Positions 29,082 through 39,124 of a stretch of DNA of 64,000 nt are shown here, in pieces (the stretch's first letter is position 1; each line of letters starts with the position of its first letter). This DNA is from Natronincola ferrireducens (GTDB taxonomy: Bacteria; Bacillota; Clostridia; Peptostreptococcales; Natronincolaceae). The notes below the pieces were generated by a model. That model was not told where the DNA came from, searched no databases, and worked only from the letters and a program-made list of their open reading frames with translations. The position numbers and the translations under genes were made by a program. The DNA lies in contig NZ_FNFP01000001.1 in assembly GCF_900100845.1 (NCBI RefSeq), positions 372,001-436,000 of the forward strand, read 5' to 3'.

Positions 29082-30481
29082 ACCTTGACGACAAGTTAAG
29101 GGAAGAATGCGGTGTTTTAGGTCTCTATACAGATGGCAATGATAATACCGCCAGACTTTTATACTATGGCTTGTATGCCCTTCAACATAGGGGACAGGAA
29201 AGTGCTGGTATTGCCGTAAATGATGGTATAAAAAGTTATTATCATAAGGCCATGGGCTTGGTTCCAGAGGTGTTTGATGACGAGGTGTTAGAAAAGCTGA
29301 AGGGACATATGGGTATAGCCCATGTTAGGTATGCTACATCAGAAGAAAGCTATGTTGAAAATGCCCAACCCTTTGTGGCTAGATATAGAGGCGGAACCAT
29401 TTCTGTAGCCCATAATGGTAGTCTTATCAATGGTAAAAAAATTAGAGACAGCCTAGAGGTTGAAGGTGCCATCTTTCAAACCTCTATAGACAGTGAGGTT
29501 ATTGCAAATCTAATTGCAAGATACAGCAATGAAGGAATGAACAAGGCTATAGAGAAAACAATGGCGTTAATTGAAGGAGCCTATGCTCTAACGATTATGA
29601 CGGAGGAAAAGCTCTTGGGGGTTAGGGACCCCCTAGGGTTAAGACCCCTTTGCTTAGGAAAGATGGGGAACAATTATGTATTGGCATCAGAAAGCTGTGC
29701 CTTTGATGTGATGGGAGCTACTTTGGTAAGGGATATTGAGCCAGGGGAAATTGTTACTATAGATAAGGATGGTATAACCTCCACCTTCTATACAAAAGGT
29801 GACAAAAGAGCCTCCTGTATATTTGAGTACATTTATTTTTCCCGTCCCGATAGCATTATAGATAATGTCAGTGTCTACGAAGCCCGTAAAAATGCTGGCA
29901 GAATTTTAGCAAAACAATATCCCGTAGAGGCGGATTTGGTCATAGCTGTACCGGATTCCTCTGTGCCCGTTGCCATAGGCTATGCCGAGGCTTCAGGGAT
30001 ACCCTATGGAGAAGGATTAATTAAAAATAAATATATTGGTAGAACTTTTATACAGCCAAAACAATCTATGCGGGAGTTAGCTGTAAGGTTAAAGCTAAGT
30101 CCCCTTAGTGAAAACCTAGAAGGCAAAAGGGTTGTTATGATTGATGACTCTATTGTTAGGGGTACCACCAGCAGACGTTTAGTGGAAAGACTAAAAAGTG
30201 CGGGGGCAAAGGAGGTCCACGTGAGGGTTAGCTCACCTCCTGTAGTTTGCAGCTGTTATTTTGGCATCGATACTCCTGATAAAAATCAATTAATTGGAGC
30301 GATGAAAACGATAGAGGAAATTAGAAAAACCATAGGAGCCGACAGCTTAGGTTACATCAGTACCGACGGTTTGGTTAACTCTACAGGATTACCAAAGGAG
30401 AACTTTTGTTTAGCCTGCTTTAATGGGGAGTACCCTATGGCTGTTGATGAAGGAAAAGAAAATGAAGTTTTGGAAGATTGA
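29066..30481 (+). CDS. purF: Amidophosphoribosyltransferase
   Basis: The first committed purine step: PRPP and glutamine to phosphoribosylamine. The start is ATG 29066, with GAGAGGAG seven bases upstream. The Ntn nucleophile is Cys15 of REECGVLG, after a short propeptide. The PRPP motif is [14 protein letters not shown]. Cysteines in ASCIF, VVCSC and FCLAC suggest the [4Fe-4S] type known in Bacillus. It overlaps the end of purL. Confidence 0.96.
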   Translation: MYHGINLDDKLREECGVLGLYTDGNDNTARLLYYGLYALQHRGQESAGIAVNDGIKSYYHKAMGLVPEVFDDEVLEKLKGHMGIAHVRYATSEESYVENAQPFVARYRGGTISVAHNGSLINGKKIRDSLEVEGAIFQTSIDSEVIANLIARYSNEGMNKAIEKTMALIEGAYALTIMTEEKLLGVRDPLGLRPLCLGKMGNNYVLASESCAFDVMGATLVRDIEPGEIVTIDKDGITSTFYTKGDKRASCIFEYIYFSRPDSIIDNVSVYEARKNAGRILAKQYPVEADLVIAVPDSSVPVAIGYAEASGIPYGEGLIKNKYIGRTFIQPKQSMRELAVRLKLSPLSENLEGKRVVMIDDSIVRGTTSRRLVERLKSAGAKEVHVRVSSPPVVCSCYFGIDTPDKNQLIGAMKTIEEIRKTIGADSLGYISTDGLVNSTGLPKENFCLACFNGEYPMAVDEGKENEVLED

Positions 30482-30497
30482 TAGGAGGTGAATAGCT

Positions 30498-31535
30498 ATG
30501 GAAAAAATGACCTATAAAAACGCTGGTGTAGATGTAGAGGAAGGGCAAAGAGCAGTAAGCTTAATGAAAAACCATGTAAAATCCACTTTTACATCGAATG
30601 TTCTAGAGGATATAGGAGGCTTTGGAGGACTGTTTGCCCTAGATCTACAGGGGATCAAAGAGCCTGTGCTTGTGTCGGGAACCGATGGTGTAGGAACCAA
30701 GCTGAAGCTAGCCTTTCTATTGGATAAACATGATACGATAGGTCAGGACTGTGTTGCTATGTGTGTCAATGACATATTGTGTCAAGGGGCAAAGCCTTTG
30801 TTTTTCTTAGACTATATTGCTACAGGTAGATTGAAGGCAGAAAAGGTAGAAGCTATCGTAAAGGGTATAGCTGACGGATGTAAAATCGCTGGATGTGCCT
30901 TGATTGGTGGAGAAACAGCAGAAATGCCAGGCTTTTATCAAGATGAAGAGTATGATATTGCAGGCTTTGTTGTGGGTCTAGTAGATAAATCTAAGGTGAT
31001 TACAGGAAACAATATTAAAGAAGGGGATATTATCCTTGGTCTTGCCTCCAGTGGATTACACAGCAACGGATATTCTTTGGCTAGAAGTGTACTGCTGGAG
31101 AAGGAAAAGCTTCCCTTACATGGCTCTGTAGACCCTCTAGAAGAAACCTTGGGGGAAGAGTTAATTAAGCCTACAAGAATCTACGTTGATGCTGTTGAGA
31201 AAGTAATGAAGACAGTTGCTATCAAGGGAATTGCCCATATCACTGGAGGAGGCTTTTATGAAAATGTACCAAGAATTCTTCCTGAAGATGTGGATGCCCA
31301 TATAGACTTAGGCAGCTGGAGGATTCCGCCTATATTTGATTTGATACAGGAACGGGGCAATATTGAAGCTATAGAAATGTATAAAACCTTTAATATGGGC
31401 ATCGGTATGATGCTGGTAGTTGATGAAAAAGATGGAGAAGAAGCTTTAAAGACATTGGAAGCCACTGGGGAAAAGGTCTATAAAATTGGCAAAATCCATA
31501 AAGGTAAAAAACAGGTGGTACTATGTCAGGGATAA
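30498..31535 (+). CDS. purM: AIR synthase (FGAM cyclo-ligase)
   Basis: A 345-residue enzyme that closes FGAM to AIR with ATP. It has SGTDGVGTKLKLA, VNDILCQGAKPLFFLDYIA (in parts VNDILCQGA and FFLDYIA), GGETAEMPG, and GIAHITGGGF. It starts 17 bases after purF with GGAGGTG. Its 3' end overlaps the purN start. Confidence 0.97.
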   Translation: MEKMTYKNAGVDVEEGQRAVSLMKNHVKSTFTSNVLEDIGGFGGLFALDLQGIKEPVLVSGTDGVGTKLKLAFLLDKHDTIGQDCVAMCVNDILCQGAKPLFFLDYIATGRLKAEKVEAIVKGIADGCKIAGCALIGGETAEMPGFYQDEEYDIAGFVVGLVDKSKVITGNNIKEGDIILGLASSGLHSNGYSLARSVLLEKEKLPLHGSVDPLEETLGEELIKPTRIYVDAVEKVMKTVAIKGIAHITGGGFYENVPRILPEDVDAHIDLGSWRIPPIFDLIQERGNIEAIEMYKTFNMGIGMMLVVDEKDGEEALKTLEATGEKVYKIGKIHKGKKQVVLCQG

Positions 31536-32146
31536 AAATTGCTGTCCTTTTATCTGGTGGAGGAACAAATCTACAATCCCTAATAGATGCTATAGAATTA
31601 GGGAAGATACCAGGACAAATAAGTGTAATCATCTCCAATAAAAAAGAAGCCTTTGGTTTAAAAAGAGGAGAAAAACATGGTATAGAAACAATGGTGTTGG
31701 ATAAAAACACCTATGGATGTAAGGAAAAAAGAGACAAGGTACTGGTGGAAACCCTTCTGGAGAAAAAAATAGATTTGATTGTACTGGCAGGATATTTAGC
31801 CATCCTTTCTTCAAATGTCATTGAAAAATATAAAAATAGGATTATCAATATCCATCCCTCCTTAATACCAAGTTTTTGTGGTGATGGTTATTATGGAGAA
31901 AAGGTCCATCAAGCAGTTCTTCAAAGGGGTGTTAAGGTAACCGGCGCCACTGTACATTTTGTCAATGAAATAACCGATGGAGGCCCCATCATTCTACAGG
32001 AAACAGTAGCGGTGGCTATAGATGACGATGTAAAAACGCTGCAAGAAAAGGTGCTAGAAATAGAGCATAAAATCCTACCCCTAGCAGTAAAGCTTTTTGC
32101 TGAAGATAGGCTGGAGGTTGTAGAGAATAGGGTGAAAATCCACTAA
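31523..32146 (+). CDS. purN: GAR formyltransferase
   Basis: Transfers formyl from 10-formyl-THF to GAR. The 207-residue protein has LLSGGGTNLQ, LAGYLAIL, the catalytic NIHPSLIPSF with Asn/His, and the distal Asp in VHFVNEITDGG. The start overlaps purM by 13 bases. Confidence 0.95.
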   Translation: MSGIKIAVLLSGGGTNLQSLIDAIELGKIPGQISVIISNKKEAFGLKRGEKHGIETMVLDKNTYGCKEKRDKVLVETLLEKKIDLIVLAGYLAILSSNVIEKYKNRIINIHPSLIPSFCGDGYYGEKVHQAVLQRGVKVTGATVHFVNEITDGGPIILQETVAVAIDDDVKTLQEKVLEIEHKILPLAVKLFAEDRLEVVENRVKIH

Positions 32147-32206
32147 AGTAGAGGCTGAGGTTAATGCAATATATAGAATACAAATACCGATAGATGGGGT
32201 GATAAG

Positions 32207-33736
32207 ATGATAAAAAGGGCTTTAATTAGTGTTTCAGATAAAACTGGCATCGTAGATTTTGCTAGGGACCTGGCGGAGTTGGGAATAGAGATATTATCTA
32301 CGGGAGGAACGGCTAAGTTATTAAGGGATGCTGGTATTAAGGCTATAGATGTTGCTGATGTAACAGGGTTTCCAGAATGCTTAGATGGCAGGGTAAAAAC
32401 CCTACATCCCGTTATACATGGGGGTATCTTAGCAATAAGAGATAGGGAAGAACATCAAAAAACCTTAGAAGAATTAAAGATTACCACCATAGATCTAGTT
32501 GTTATCAATCTTTATCCCTTTAAGGAGACTATATTAAAAGAAGGAGTTACCCTGGAGGAGGCCATAGAAAATATTGATATTGGCGGCCCTACGATGCTAA
32601 GATCAGCGGCAAAGAATCATAAATTTGTAACAGTGGTAACGGACCCTGAGGATTATAAAAAGGTAGTAGAGGAGATAAAGGTTCAAGCCGATACAACTCT
32701 GAAAACTAGATATGATTTAGCATTGAAGGTATTTCAACATACCAGTCATTATGATGCATTGATAGCTTCTTATTTAGGCAAGGATAAAGATATTTTACGA
32801 GAAACCCTTACATTAACCTATGAAAAGGTACAGGATTTAAGGTATGGTGAGAACCCCCATCAACAAGCAGCCTTTTATAGGGAGGTAGGACCTCAACGGG
32901 GGACATTAGTGGAGGGCATTCAGCTTCAAGGAAAGGAACTTTCCTTTAATAATATTAATGATGCCAATGGAGCATTGGAGCTATTAAAAGAATTTGATGA
33001 ACCAACAGTAGTAGCAATAAAGCATACCAACCCATGTGGCGTAGCATCCGGGATAAATATAGATGAAGCCTATAGCAAGGCCTTTGAAGCCGATCCACTA
33101 TCCATCTTTGGAGGTATTGTTGCATCCAATGATGTGATAGGAGAAAAAACAGCTGAAAGGATGAAGGATGTATTTTTAGAGGTAATTATTGCTCCGGATT
33201 TTACAAAGGAAGCTTTAGAAATATTTAGTGAAAAGCAAAACCTTCGATTAATTAAGCTACCCCATATAAAAGCTAGAGGGGAGAAGGCACTGGACATCAA
33301 GAAGGTTGGCGGGGGAATTTTAGTGCAGGATACTAATAAAGCCTTAATAGAGGAATTAAAAGTCGTTACCGAGGCCAAGCCTACAAAATCCCAACTGGAG
33401 GACTTAATCTTTGCCTTTAAGATTGTAAAGCATGTAAAATCCAATGCTATTGTATTGGTAAAGGATAAACAAACCTTAGCTGTAGGTCCAGGACAAACCA
33501 GTAGAATATGGGCATTAAAAAATGCCATCAAAAACAGTCAACATATTTTACGTGGAAGCGTATTGGCATCGGATGCCTTCTTCCCCTTCAGTGACTGTGT
33601 AGAAGAAGCGGCAAAGGAAGGAATTACAACCATCATTCAGCCGGGAGGCTCTTTAAAGGATAAGGAATCCATACAAGCCTGTAATGAAAAGGGAATTTCT
33701 ATGGTGTTTACAGGGATGAGACATTTTAAACACTAG
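32207..33736 (+). CDS. purH: Bifunctional AICAR formyltransferase/IMP cyclohydrolase
   Basis: The last two steps to IMP. The 509-residue protein has the N-terminal IMP cyclohydrolase domain ([35 protein letters not shown]) and the C-terminal AICAR transformylase ([24 protein letters not shown]). The length is standard for the family. Confidence 0.96.
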   Translation: MIKRALISVSDKTGIVDFARDLAELGIEILSTGGTAKLLRDAGIKAIDVADVTGFPECLDGRVKTLHPVIHGGILAIRDREEHQKTLEELKITTIDLVVINLYPFKETILKEGVTLEEAIENIDIGGPTMLRSAAKNHKFVTVVTDPEDYKKVVEEIKVQADTTLKTRYDLALKVFQHTSHYDALIASYLGKDKDILRETLTLTYEKVQDLRYGENPHQQAAFYREVGPQRGTLVEGIQLQGKELSFNNINDANGALELLKEFDEPTVVAIKHTNPCGVASGINIDEAYSKAFEADPLSIFGGIVASNDVIGEKTAERMKDVFLEVIIAPDFTKEALEIFSEKQNLRLIKLPHIKARGEKALDIKKVGGGILVQDTNKALIEELKVVTEAKPTKSQLEDLIFAFKIVKHVKSNAIVLVKDKQTLAVGPGQTSRIWALKNAIKNSQHILRGSVLASDAFFPFSDCVEEAAKEGITTIIQPGGSLKDKESIQACNEKGISMVFTGMRHFKH

Positions 33737-33737
33737 G

Positions 33738-33972
33738 GAAAATCAATGAAAAATGAAAAATGAAAAATGAAAAATGAAAGACAAAGTCAAAGACAATGAT
33801 AATGAAAATGCAAAATGTAAAATGGAAAATGTAAAATGGAAAATGCAAAATAAGAAATGAAGAATGAAATTGGAAGTTAAAGTTAGGATCAAGAGCTATT
33901 AAAAAATGATTTGAGGGTTTTTCAATATAATTTCACATTTTAAATTTTAAATTTTAACTCCGCCGAAGGCGG
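33738..33972 (+). repeat. AT-rich ATGAAAA/ATGTAAA tandem tract with GC hairpin between purH and purD
   Basis: Repeated AAAAATG and AAAATGTAAAATGG units at 33747-33850, a second TTTTAAATTTTAAA tract at 33941-33957, then the GC-rich hairpin CCGCC-GAA-GGCGG at 33960-33972. The repeats and the hairpin together look like a small non-autonomous insertion or degenerate repeat element inside the operon. No gene is seen. Confidence 0.6.
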
Positions 33973-33988
33973 CAAGGATGGTGAAGTG

Positions 33989-35242
33989 ATGAAGGTATTG
34001 GTAATTGGTGGTGGTGGTCGTGAACACACCATTGTATGGAAACTAAGACAAAGCCCCAAGGTTACGGAGATCTACTGTGCTCCTGGCAATCCTGGAATAG
34101 ATGCTTTAGCAAAGTGTGTAGATATATCGTCAGATAATATAGAAGAACTTGTAGAATTTTCCCGGGAAATGTCAGTGGATTTAACAGTAGTGGGACCTGA
34201 GATTCCTTTGGTGGAGGGAATTGTTGATAGATTTAAAGATGCAGGGTTAAATATCATTGGTCCATCCATGGCAGCAGCCCAATTAGAGGGAAGCAAGGCC
34301 TTTTCAAAAAGATTTATGGAAAAATACAATATTCCTACTGCTGCCTATCATGAGATAGGGAGCTATGAAGAAGCAATAGAGGTTTTGAAGCATTATAGCT
34401 TTCCTGTGGTTATCAAGGCAGATGGTCTAGCAGCAGGAAAGGGTGTTTTGATTTGTGAAGATCAAGTGGAGGCTGAAAAAGCCCTGCAGGACATTTTGAT
34501 TCACAATATATTTGGCACTTCAGGTAGCAAAGTAGTTATAGAAGAGTTTTTAGAAGGGATAGAAACCTCAATCCTTTGTTTTGTAGATGGGAAAGCCATC
34601 GTGCCAATGGTCAGTAGTCAGGATCATAAGAGAATATTTGATGGTGATAAGGGACCCAATACAGGAGGTATGGGTACATATTCCCCCAACTATGTCTATA
34701 CCGATGAAATTGCCAGCGTAGTGGAGACCACTATTTTAAAACCTACTTTAAAGGGTATTCAACAGGAAAATATGGACTACAGAGGAATTTTATTTATTGG
34801 GTTAATGATTACAAAGGAAGGACCTAAAGTTCTGGAATATAATGTGAGATTTGGAGATCCAGAAACCCAAGTGGTATTACCAAGATTAGAGACGGATTTA
34901 GTAGAAATATTTGATGCAATCCTCCAGCAACAGCTATCTAATATTGCTATTAAATGGAATAATCAAGCTGTAGTTTGTGTGGTACTGGCTTCCGGTGGAT
35001 ATCCAGATGCCTATGAAAAGGGAAAAGAAATTACAGGTATAGAAACCGTAGACAACAATACGATGGTCTTTCATGCAGGAACTGCCATCAAGGATGGAAA
35101 ATTAGTGACCAATGGAGGTAGGGTTCTAGGTGTTACCTCCTGGGGAGAAGATATAGAAACCGCTAGAAATCAAGCTTATGACAGTGTAGATAAAATTTAT
35201 TTTCACGGGAAAAACTATCGCAAGGATATTGCAGTGAAATGA
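33989..35242 (+). CDS. purD: GAR synthetase
   Basis: Phosphoribosylamine-glycine ligase of 417 residues. It has VIGGGGREHTI, the ATP-grasp segment VIKADGLAAGKGV, FDGDKGPNTGGMGTYSP, and EYNVRFGDPE. The ATG 33989 is preferred to the adjacent GTG 33986. It is the last gene of the operon. Confidence 0.96.
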   Translation: MKVLVIGGGGREHTIVWKLRQSPKVTEIYCAPGNPGIDALAKCVDISSDNIEELVEFSREMSVDLTVVGPEIPLVEGIVDRFKDAGLNIIGPSMAAAQLEGSKAFSKRFMEKYNIPTAAYHEIGSYEEAIEVLKHYSFPVVIKADGLAAGKGVLICEDQVEAEKALQDILIHNIFGTSGSKVVIEEFLEGIETSILCFVDGKAIVPMVSSQDHKRIFDGDKGPNTGGMGTYSPNYVYTDEIASVVETTILKPTLKGIQQENMDYRGILFIGLMITKEGPKVLEYNVRFGDPETQVVLPRLETDLVEIFDAILQQQLSNIAIKWNNQAVVCVVLASGGYPDAYEKGKEITGIETVDNNTMVFHAGTAIKDGKLVTNGGRVLGVTSWGEDIETARNQAYDSVDKIYFHGKNYRKDIAVK

Positions 35243-35263
35243 ATTTCACTGCTTTTGTGTTTT
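35231..35263 (+). terminator. Terminator of the pur operon, overlapping the purD stop
   Basis: GCAGTGAAA, four-base loop containing the stop codon, TTTCACTGC, then a T-rich run. Confidence 0.88.
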
Positions 35264-35345
35264 TAGGCTCTGTTAATGACAAATGTTGATATTTTAAAAA
35301 ATATAGAAATGCTAGGGAACAGTCATCCTGAGGGATAATGAAATT
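35264..35345 (+). repeat. Partial copy of a dispersed intergenic repeat
   Basis: CTCTGTTAATGACAAATGTTGAT followed by GTCATCCTGAGGG resembles parts of the segments at 40876 and 58835 (first part shown shortened: CTGTTAATGACAAATG). Confidence 0.5.
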
Positions 35346-35371
35346 TAACATAGTCTAAAAAATAGAAGCAG

Positions 35372-35413
35372 AATGGCTATATTGCTAATTTTGAGGATAT
35401 AGCCATTTTTTTG
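35372..35413 (+). terminator. Terminator-like hairpin in the purD-nhaC gap
   Basis: AATGGCTATA/TATAGCCATT with a T run. What transcript it ends, beyond purD readthrough, is unclear. The rest of the 480-base gap (35414-35721) has only a 48-codon frame at 35503-35649 without a ribosome site and a GTCCA/TGGAC hairpin just before the nhaC ribosome site. Confidence 0.7.
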
Positions 35414-35721
35414 TATATTTTATTTTCCCTAGAAAAGATTAGACATTTTTTTGAAAATCATGTTTGTCTTTTCTGTTTGCGGTATATCCTTTATAATAGT
35501 AAATGGAAGATAGATCAGTATGCTTTATTCCAGTAAGTCCCAAGGATTTAGCTAAAATAGCTATGGTATTTACTAAAGATGCTCTACATATAGATACAGG
35601 TGAAGAATTTATTTTTAAGTATATTTTAATATCGGCAGGGCGAGGATAAAAGCTTAAACAAAAGGGGCTGGAGGGCTATAATCATTATGTCCATGCTGGA
35701 CAGAGAATATGGGGTGCAGAA

Positions 35722-37104
35722 ATGAAGGACAACATCGTAAAAAAACAGGATGCTTATTGCATTAGTTTATTCAGTTTAATTCTTATAGCTGTTTGTATTT
35801 TCTTTAATTTTTCTTTATTTTTTGGTTTTCTTGGAGGCATTATATTTTCCTTCCTTTTACTACTGAAAAAGGGTTTTTCTGTAGATGATTTAGTACAAAT
35901 CATCCTGGAGAGCTTAAAGGAGTGTGGACTCCTTTATTTGTTAATTTTATTAATTGGCGCCACCATTTCCATATGGCTATCTTCAGGGGTTGTTCCTGCC
36001 ATGATTTATTATGGGTTCCAGTATATGCAAGGGATGAATTTTTTATTTTCGGCCTTTGTAATTACTTCTATTATGGGGATTTTTATGGGAACAGCTGTAG
36101 GAACAATAAGTACCATGGGAATAGCTTTGTTAGGAATTGGAAGGGGTTTTGGGGTGCCAGAAGGGGTTTTATTAGGGGCCATTGTTTCGGGGGCATATAT
36201 CGCAGATAAAATTTCTCCTATTTCAGGTTTGTTAAACCTTACTTTGTCCACCACCCAAACCACCTATAAGGAAACTTTAAAGGCTATGACCCAAACATTA
36301 GTGCCAGTATATATCCTAACGGTCTTAATATATTATTATATAGGAAAGACCTACAATGTTAATGGGGAATTAGATAGCCTACAGGAATATCAATGGGCAA
36401 TACTGGATGGATTTTATATATCTCCGTTACTATTATTATTGCCATTAGGAGTTCTATGTTTGACGATAGTAGGCGTGAAAATTATTCCAACCATATCCTT
36501 AGCCCTACTGGGAGGAATTATTGTCAGTACCAGTCTACAAGGAATGCCTGTTTTTGATGTGTTTCATGCCATGTTTTTTGGTTTTAAGGGGAATACTGCT
36601 TCTTCTGAGTTAAATAGCATTCTATTTAGTGGGGGAATCAAATCAATGTTTGAGGTAGTATTGATTGTGGGGGGAGCCATAGCATTGAGTGGCATTTTAG
36701 AAAAATCTGGTTTAATCAGATTGATGATCCATGAGGCTATAGCTAAAACAAAATCAAGGAGCAAGCTTATTTTTAAAACAGGAGTCATTAGCAGCATATT
36801 AACGGCTACAACCTGTGACCAGGCGGTGGGAATTATTATCCCCAGCCGCTTCCTAAAGGATAAATACCAGGAGCTGGGATTAAACAATAGAATTCTAGCA
36901 AGAACAATTTCAGATACAGGAACCGTCATCGCACCATTGATACCCTGGAATGTAAATGCATTAATTATTGGAATGATTTCAGGTGTTTCTATAACAAGTT
37001 ATATACCCTATGCTGTACTTTGTTACCTTTTCCCCATCGTAACCATGATAGTGGGAAGTGAGTTTAAAATAGAAAAAGCTATCTCTATTGAGATGGAGTC
37101 TTAG
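35722..37104 (+). CDS. NhaC-family Na+/H+ antiporter
   Basis: A 460-residue membrane protein with about 11-12 spans, of the NhaC (ion transporter) group. It has LLILLIGATISIWLSSG, GTAVGTISTMGIALLGIG with AYIADKISPIS (a region conserved in NhaC), and a late TTCDQAVGIIIPSR segment. It probably exchanges sodium for protons, or malate/lactate as in MleN. GGGGTG precedes the ATG. It stands alone, with a terminator 120 bases later. Confidence 0.85.
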   Translation: MKDNIVKKQDAYCISLFSLILIAVCIFFNFSLFFGFLGGIIFSFLLLLKKGFSVDDLVQIILESLKECGLLYLLILLIGATISIWLSSGVVPAMIYYGFQYMQGMNFLFSAFVITSIMGIFMGTAVGTISTMGIALLGIGRGFGVPEGVLLGAIVSGAYIADKISPISGLLNLTLSTTQTTYKETLKAMTQTLVPVYILTVLIYYYIGKTYNVNGELDSLQEYQWAILDGFYISPLLLLLPLGVLCLTIVGVKIIPTISLALLGGIIVSTSLQGMPVFDVFHAMFFGFKGNTASSELNSILFSGGIKSMFEVVLIVGGAIALSGILEKSGLIRLMIHEAIAKTKSRSKLIFKTGVISSILTATTCDQAVGIIIPSRFLKDKYQELGLNNRILARTISDTGTVIAPLIPWNVNALIIGMISGVSITSYIPYAVLCYLFPIVTMIVGSEFKIEKAISIEMES

Positions 37105-37223
37105 AAATATTACTACTGAAATAGACGAATAACAGATGGAAAATCAACATAACAGTCAGGAAAATTTAAAGGAAACTAGGTTTTTATGGATTGAGGATTT
37201 TAGTATTTTGAAGTCTTTGAAAG

Positions 37224-37270
37224 TGGCTGACACCAAATCTTTAATTTGGTGTCAGCCATTTTTATTTTTT
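37224..37270 (+). terminator. Terminator after the NhaC gene
   Basis: Perfect 15-base stem TGGCTGACACCAAAT/ATTTGGTGTCAGCCA followed by TTTTTATTTTTT. Confidence 0.92.
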
Positions 37271-37462
37271 ATAGTTTTTGAAGCTATCATTCCATTCCTT
37301 TTCATAAAACTTTCTGGAATCAAAGGCATCTACATCCCGCATCATATCCAAAGGCATGACATAGGAGTTCATATCCTTTTCGGGTATTTCAAAATCCCTT
37401 TGATTGTAGGTAGAATCAATAATATCCTGAGGATTTCGTGGAGCATGTTGTTTTTTCTTCAT
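37262..37462 (-). CDS. Small charged protein of unknown function
   Basis: A 66-residue basic/acidic protein beginning MKKKQHAPRNPQDIID and ending NDSFKNYKK, with no membrane segment. ATG 37462 has GGAGGG seven bases upstream. The plus-strand frame across the same stretch has no ribosome site, so I take this one. It is not recognised. Confidence 0.6.
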   Translation of the reverse strand: MKKKQHAPRNPQDIIDSTYNQRDFEIPEKDMNSYVMPLDMMRDVDAFDSRKFYEKEWNDSFKNYKK

Positions 37463-37597
37463 CAACTATCCCTCCTATTTTAGTAGTATCTGCAATAGCT
37501 TTATAATTAAAAATGGCAAATGATACATATCTATATGCTGGACCTTTTAAAACATAGCTTCAGGAAAGGATAGAGCACCAATAAAAGACCATGAAGA

Positions 37598-37627
37598 AAA
37601 GCCATCATTAGAAAAAATGATGGCTTT
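37598..37627 (-). terminator. Terminator of metNIQ
   Basis: AAAGCCATCAT/ATGATGGCTTT stem ten bases beyond the metQ stop on the minus strand, followed by TCTTC-rich sequence. Confidence 0.8.
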
Positions 37628-37637
37628 ATGACACTAA

Positions 37638-38468
37638 TTAAAAAGCAGGTACTACTGCTCCTTGATATTTAGTTTCAATGAATTCCTTAACCTCTGAAGA
37701 ATTTAATATTTCAATTAAAGTTAGAATTTTTTCATTGTTTTTATCTTCAGAACGAATGGTTAATACGTTGGCATAGGGAGAGTTGGCATCCTCCATGATT
37801 AATGAATCATTTATAGGGTTAAATCCAGCCTCTAGAGCATAATTGGTGTTGATAATAGCAGCCTCAACATCATCCAAAGCTCTAGGTAGTTGTGGAGATT
37901 CTAAAGAAATAAATTTTAAATTTTTAGGGTTAGATGCAATATCCATTTCGGTGGCTGTTAAGGAAGCATCCTCTTTCAATTCAATGAATCCATAATATTG
38001 AAGTAATAAAAGAGCTCTACCGCCATTGGTTGGGTCATTGGGGATAGCAATAGTTGCACCATCCTCTAATTCTTCAATGCTAGTAAGTTTTTTAGAATAT
38101 AAGCCTAAAGGCTCTACATGAACCTTTGTGGCAGCAGTTAATTCTAAACCATTGTTAGCTGCAAAAGTTTCCATATAGGGAACGTGCTGAAAAAAGTTGG
38201 CATCAATTTCTCCATCACCTAAAGCTAGGTTTGGTGTAACGTAATCAGTAAATTCTACAATATCTAACGTGATACCTTTATCTGCTAGAATAGGTTTAAT
38301 AAATTCTAATATTTCTGAATGGGGAACTGGGGTGGCACCAACCTTTATTATAGCTGTTTCTTCCTCTGTTATAGCAGTATCACCACTTGTATCTTCAGCT
38401 TGGGTGCAGCCTGCTAATAAACTAATTACCAATAATCCAATAATAAATAAAATACTTTTCTTTTTCAT
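37638..38468 (-). CDS. metQ: Methionine ABC transporter substrate-binding lipoprotein MetQ
   Basis: Binds D/L-methionine outside the membrane. The 276-residue protein has a lipobox LLAGC near residue 24, then IIKVGATPVPHSEILE (typical of the NlpA/MetQ family), FQHVPYME, and late IPNDPTNGGRALLLLQ. ATG 38468 has GGAGG well placed and is preferred over an upstream in-frame start at 38486. It is the last gene of the metN-metI-metQ operon. Confidence 0.94.
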   Translation of the reverse strand: MKKKSILFIIGLLVISLLAGCTQAEDTSGDTAITEEETAIIKVGATPVPHSEILEFIKPILADKGITLDIVEFTDYVTPNLALGDGEIDANFFQHVPYMETFAANNGLELTAATKVHVEPLGLYSKKLTSIEELEDGATIAIPNDPTNGGRALLLLQYYGFIELKEDASLTATEMDIASNPKNLKFISLESPQLPRALDDVEAAIINTNYALEAGFNPINDSLIMEDANSPYANVLTIRSEDKNNEKILTLIEILNSSEVKEFIETKYQGAVVPAF

Positions 38469-38472
38469 ATTG

Positions 38473-39123
38473 TTACCTCCTGTCAATTTTTTTAGCTAAA
38501 ATAGTTCCTGAAATCTGTATGAACTGTACCATGACAATCAATACAAGTACTGTCCATATCATAAGGTTTTTATCAAAACGATGATAACCATAGCGTATTG
38601 CTAAATCCCCTAGACCACCTCCTCCTACAGCCCCCGCCATGGCTGAATAGCCAATGACATTTACTAGAGTAATGGTAATGCCTAGGATAATAGCTGGCAT
38701 GCTTTCTGGAATCAAAACCTTATAAATAATTTGTAGGTTTGTAGCTCCCATAGCTTGAGAGGCTTCTATAACGCCTTTATTAACCTCCAATAGAGCATTT
38801 TCTATAATTCTAGAAAAGAAGGGAATGGTAGCTACCGTCAAAGGAACAATAGCGGCAGTTGTTCCGATAGAAGTCCCCACAATTCCTCTAGTAAAAGGAA
38901 TGATAGAAATCATCAGGATGATAAAGGGAAAGGATCTCCCTATATTGACAATATAGGAAAAAATGTTGTGGAGCCCTTTATTTTCCATAATATGATTTTT
39001 TCTAGTAATCACCAAAATAATTCCTATAGGTGTTCCAATCAAAACAGCTATTAGGGTAGATATTGAAACCATATAAAGTGTTTCCTGTAGAGAAGGAATA
39101 ATCAAGCTCAATAATTTATCCAT
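38473..39123 (-). CDS. metI: Methionine ABC transporter permease MetI
   Basis: A 216-residue inner-membrane permease with five to six spans. It has LIAVLIGTPIGIIL, GRSFPFIILMI, and the cytoplasmic EAA-type loop EASQAMGATNLQIIYKVLIPE (split: EASQAMGATN and IIYKVLIPE). It lies one base from metN and overlaps the metQ leader. Confidence 0.94.
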   Translation of the reverse strand: MDKLLSLIIPSLQETLYMVSISTLIAVLIGTPIGIILVITRKNHIMENKGLHNIFSYIVNIGRSFPFIILMISIIPFTRGIVGTSIGTTAAIVPLTVATIPFFSRIIENALLEVNKGVIEASQAMGATNLQIIYKVLIPESMPAIILGITITLVNVIGYSAMAGAVGGGGLGDLAIRYGYHRFDKNLMIWTVLVLIVMVQFIQISGTILAKKIDRR

Positions 39124-39124
39124 T

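Noticed and set aside
35503-35649. 48-codon frame before the NhaC gene
   Set aside because: There is no ribosome site and the weak promoter would put the start codon at the transcript end; it could be a gene remnant but nothing is recognisable.
37136-37483. Plus-strand frame of 115 codons across the NhaC terminator
   Set aside because: It runs through a strong terminator hairpin and has no ribosome site; the minus-strand 66-residue frame has a good one.
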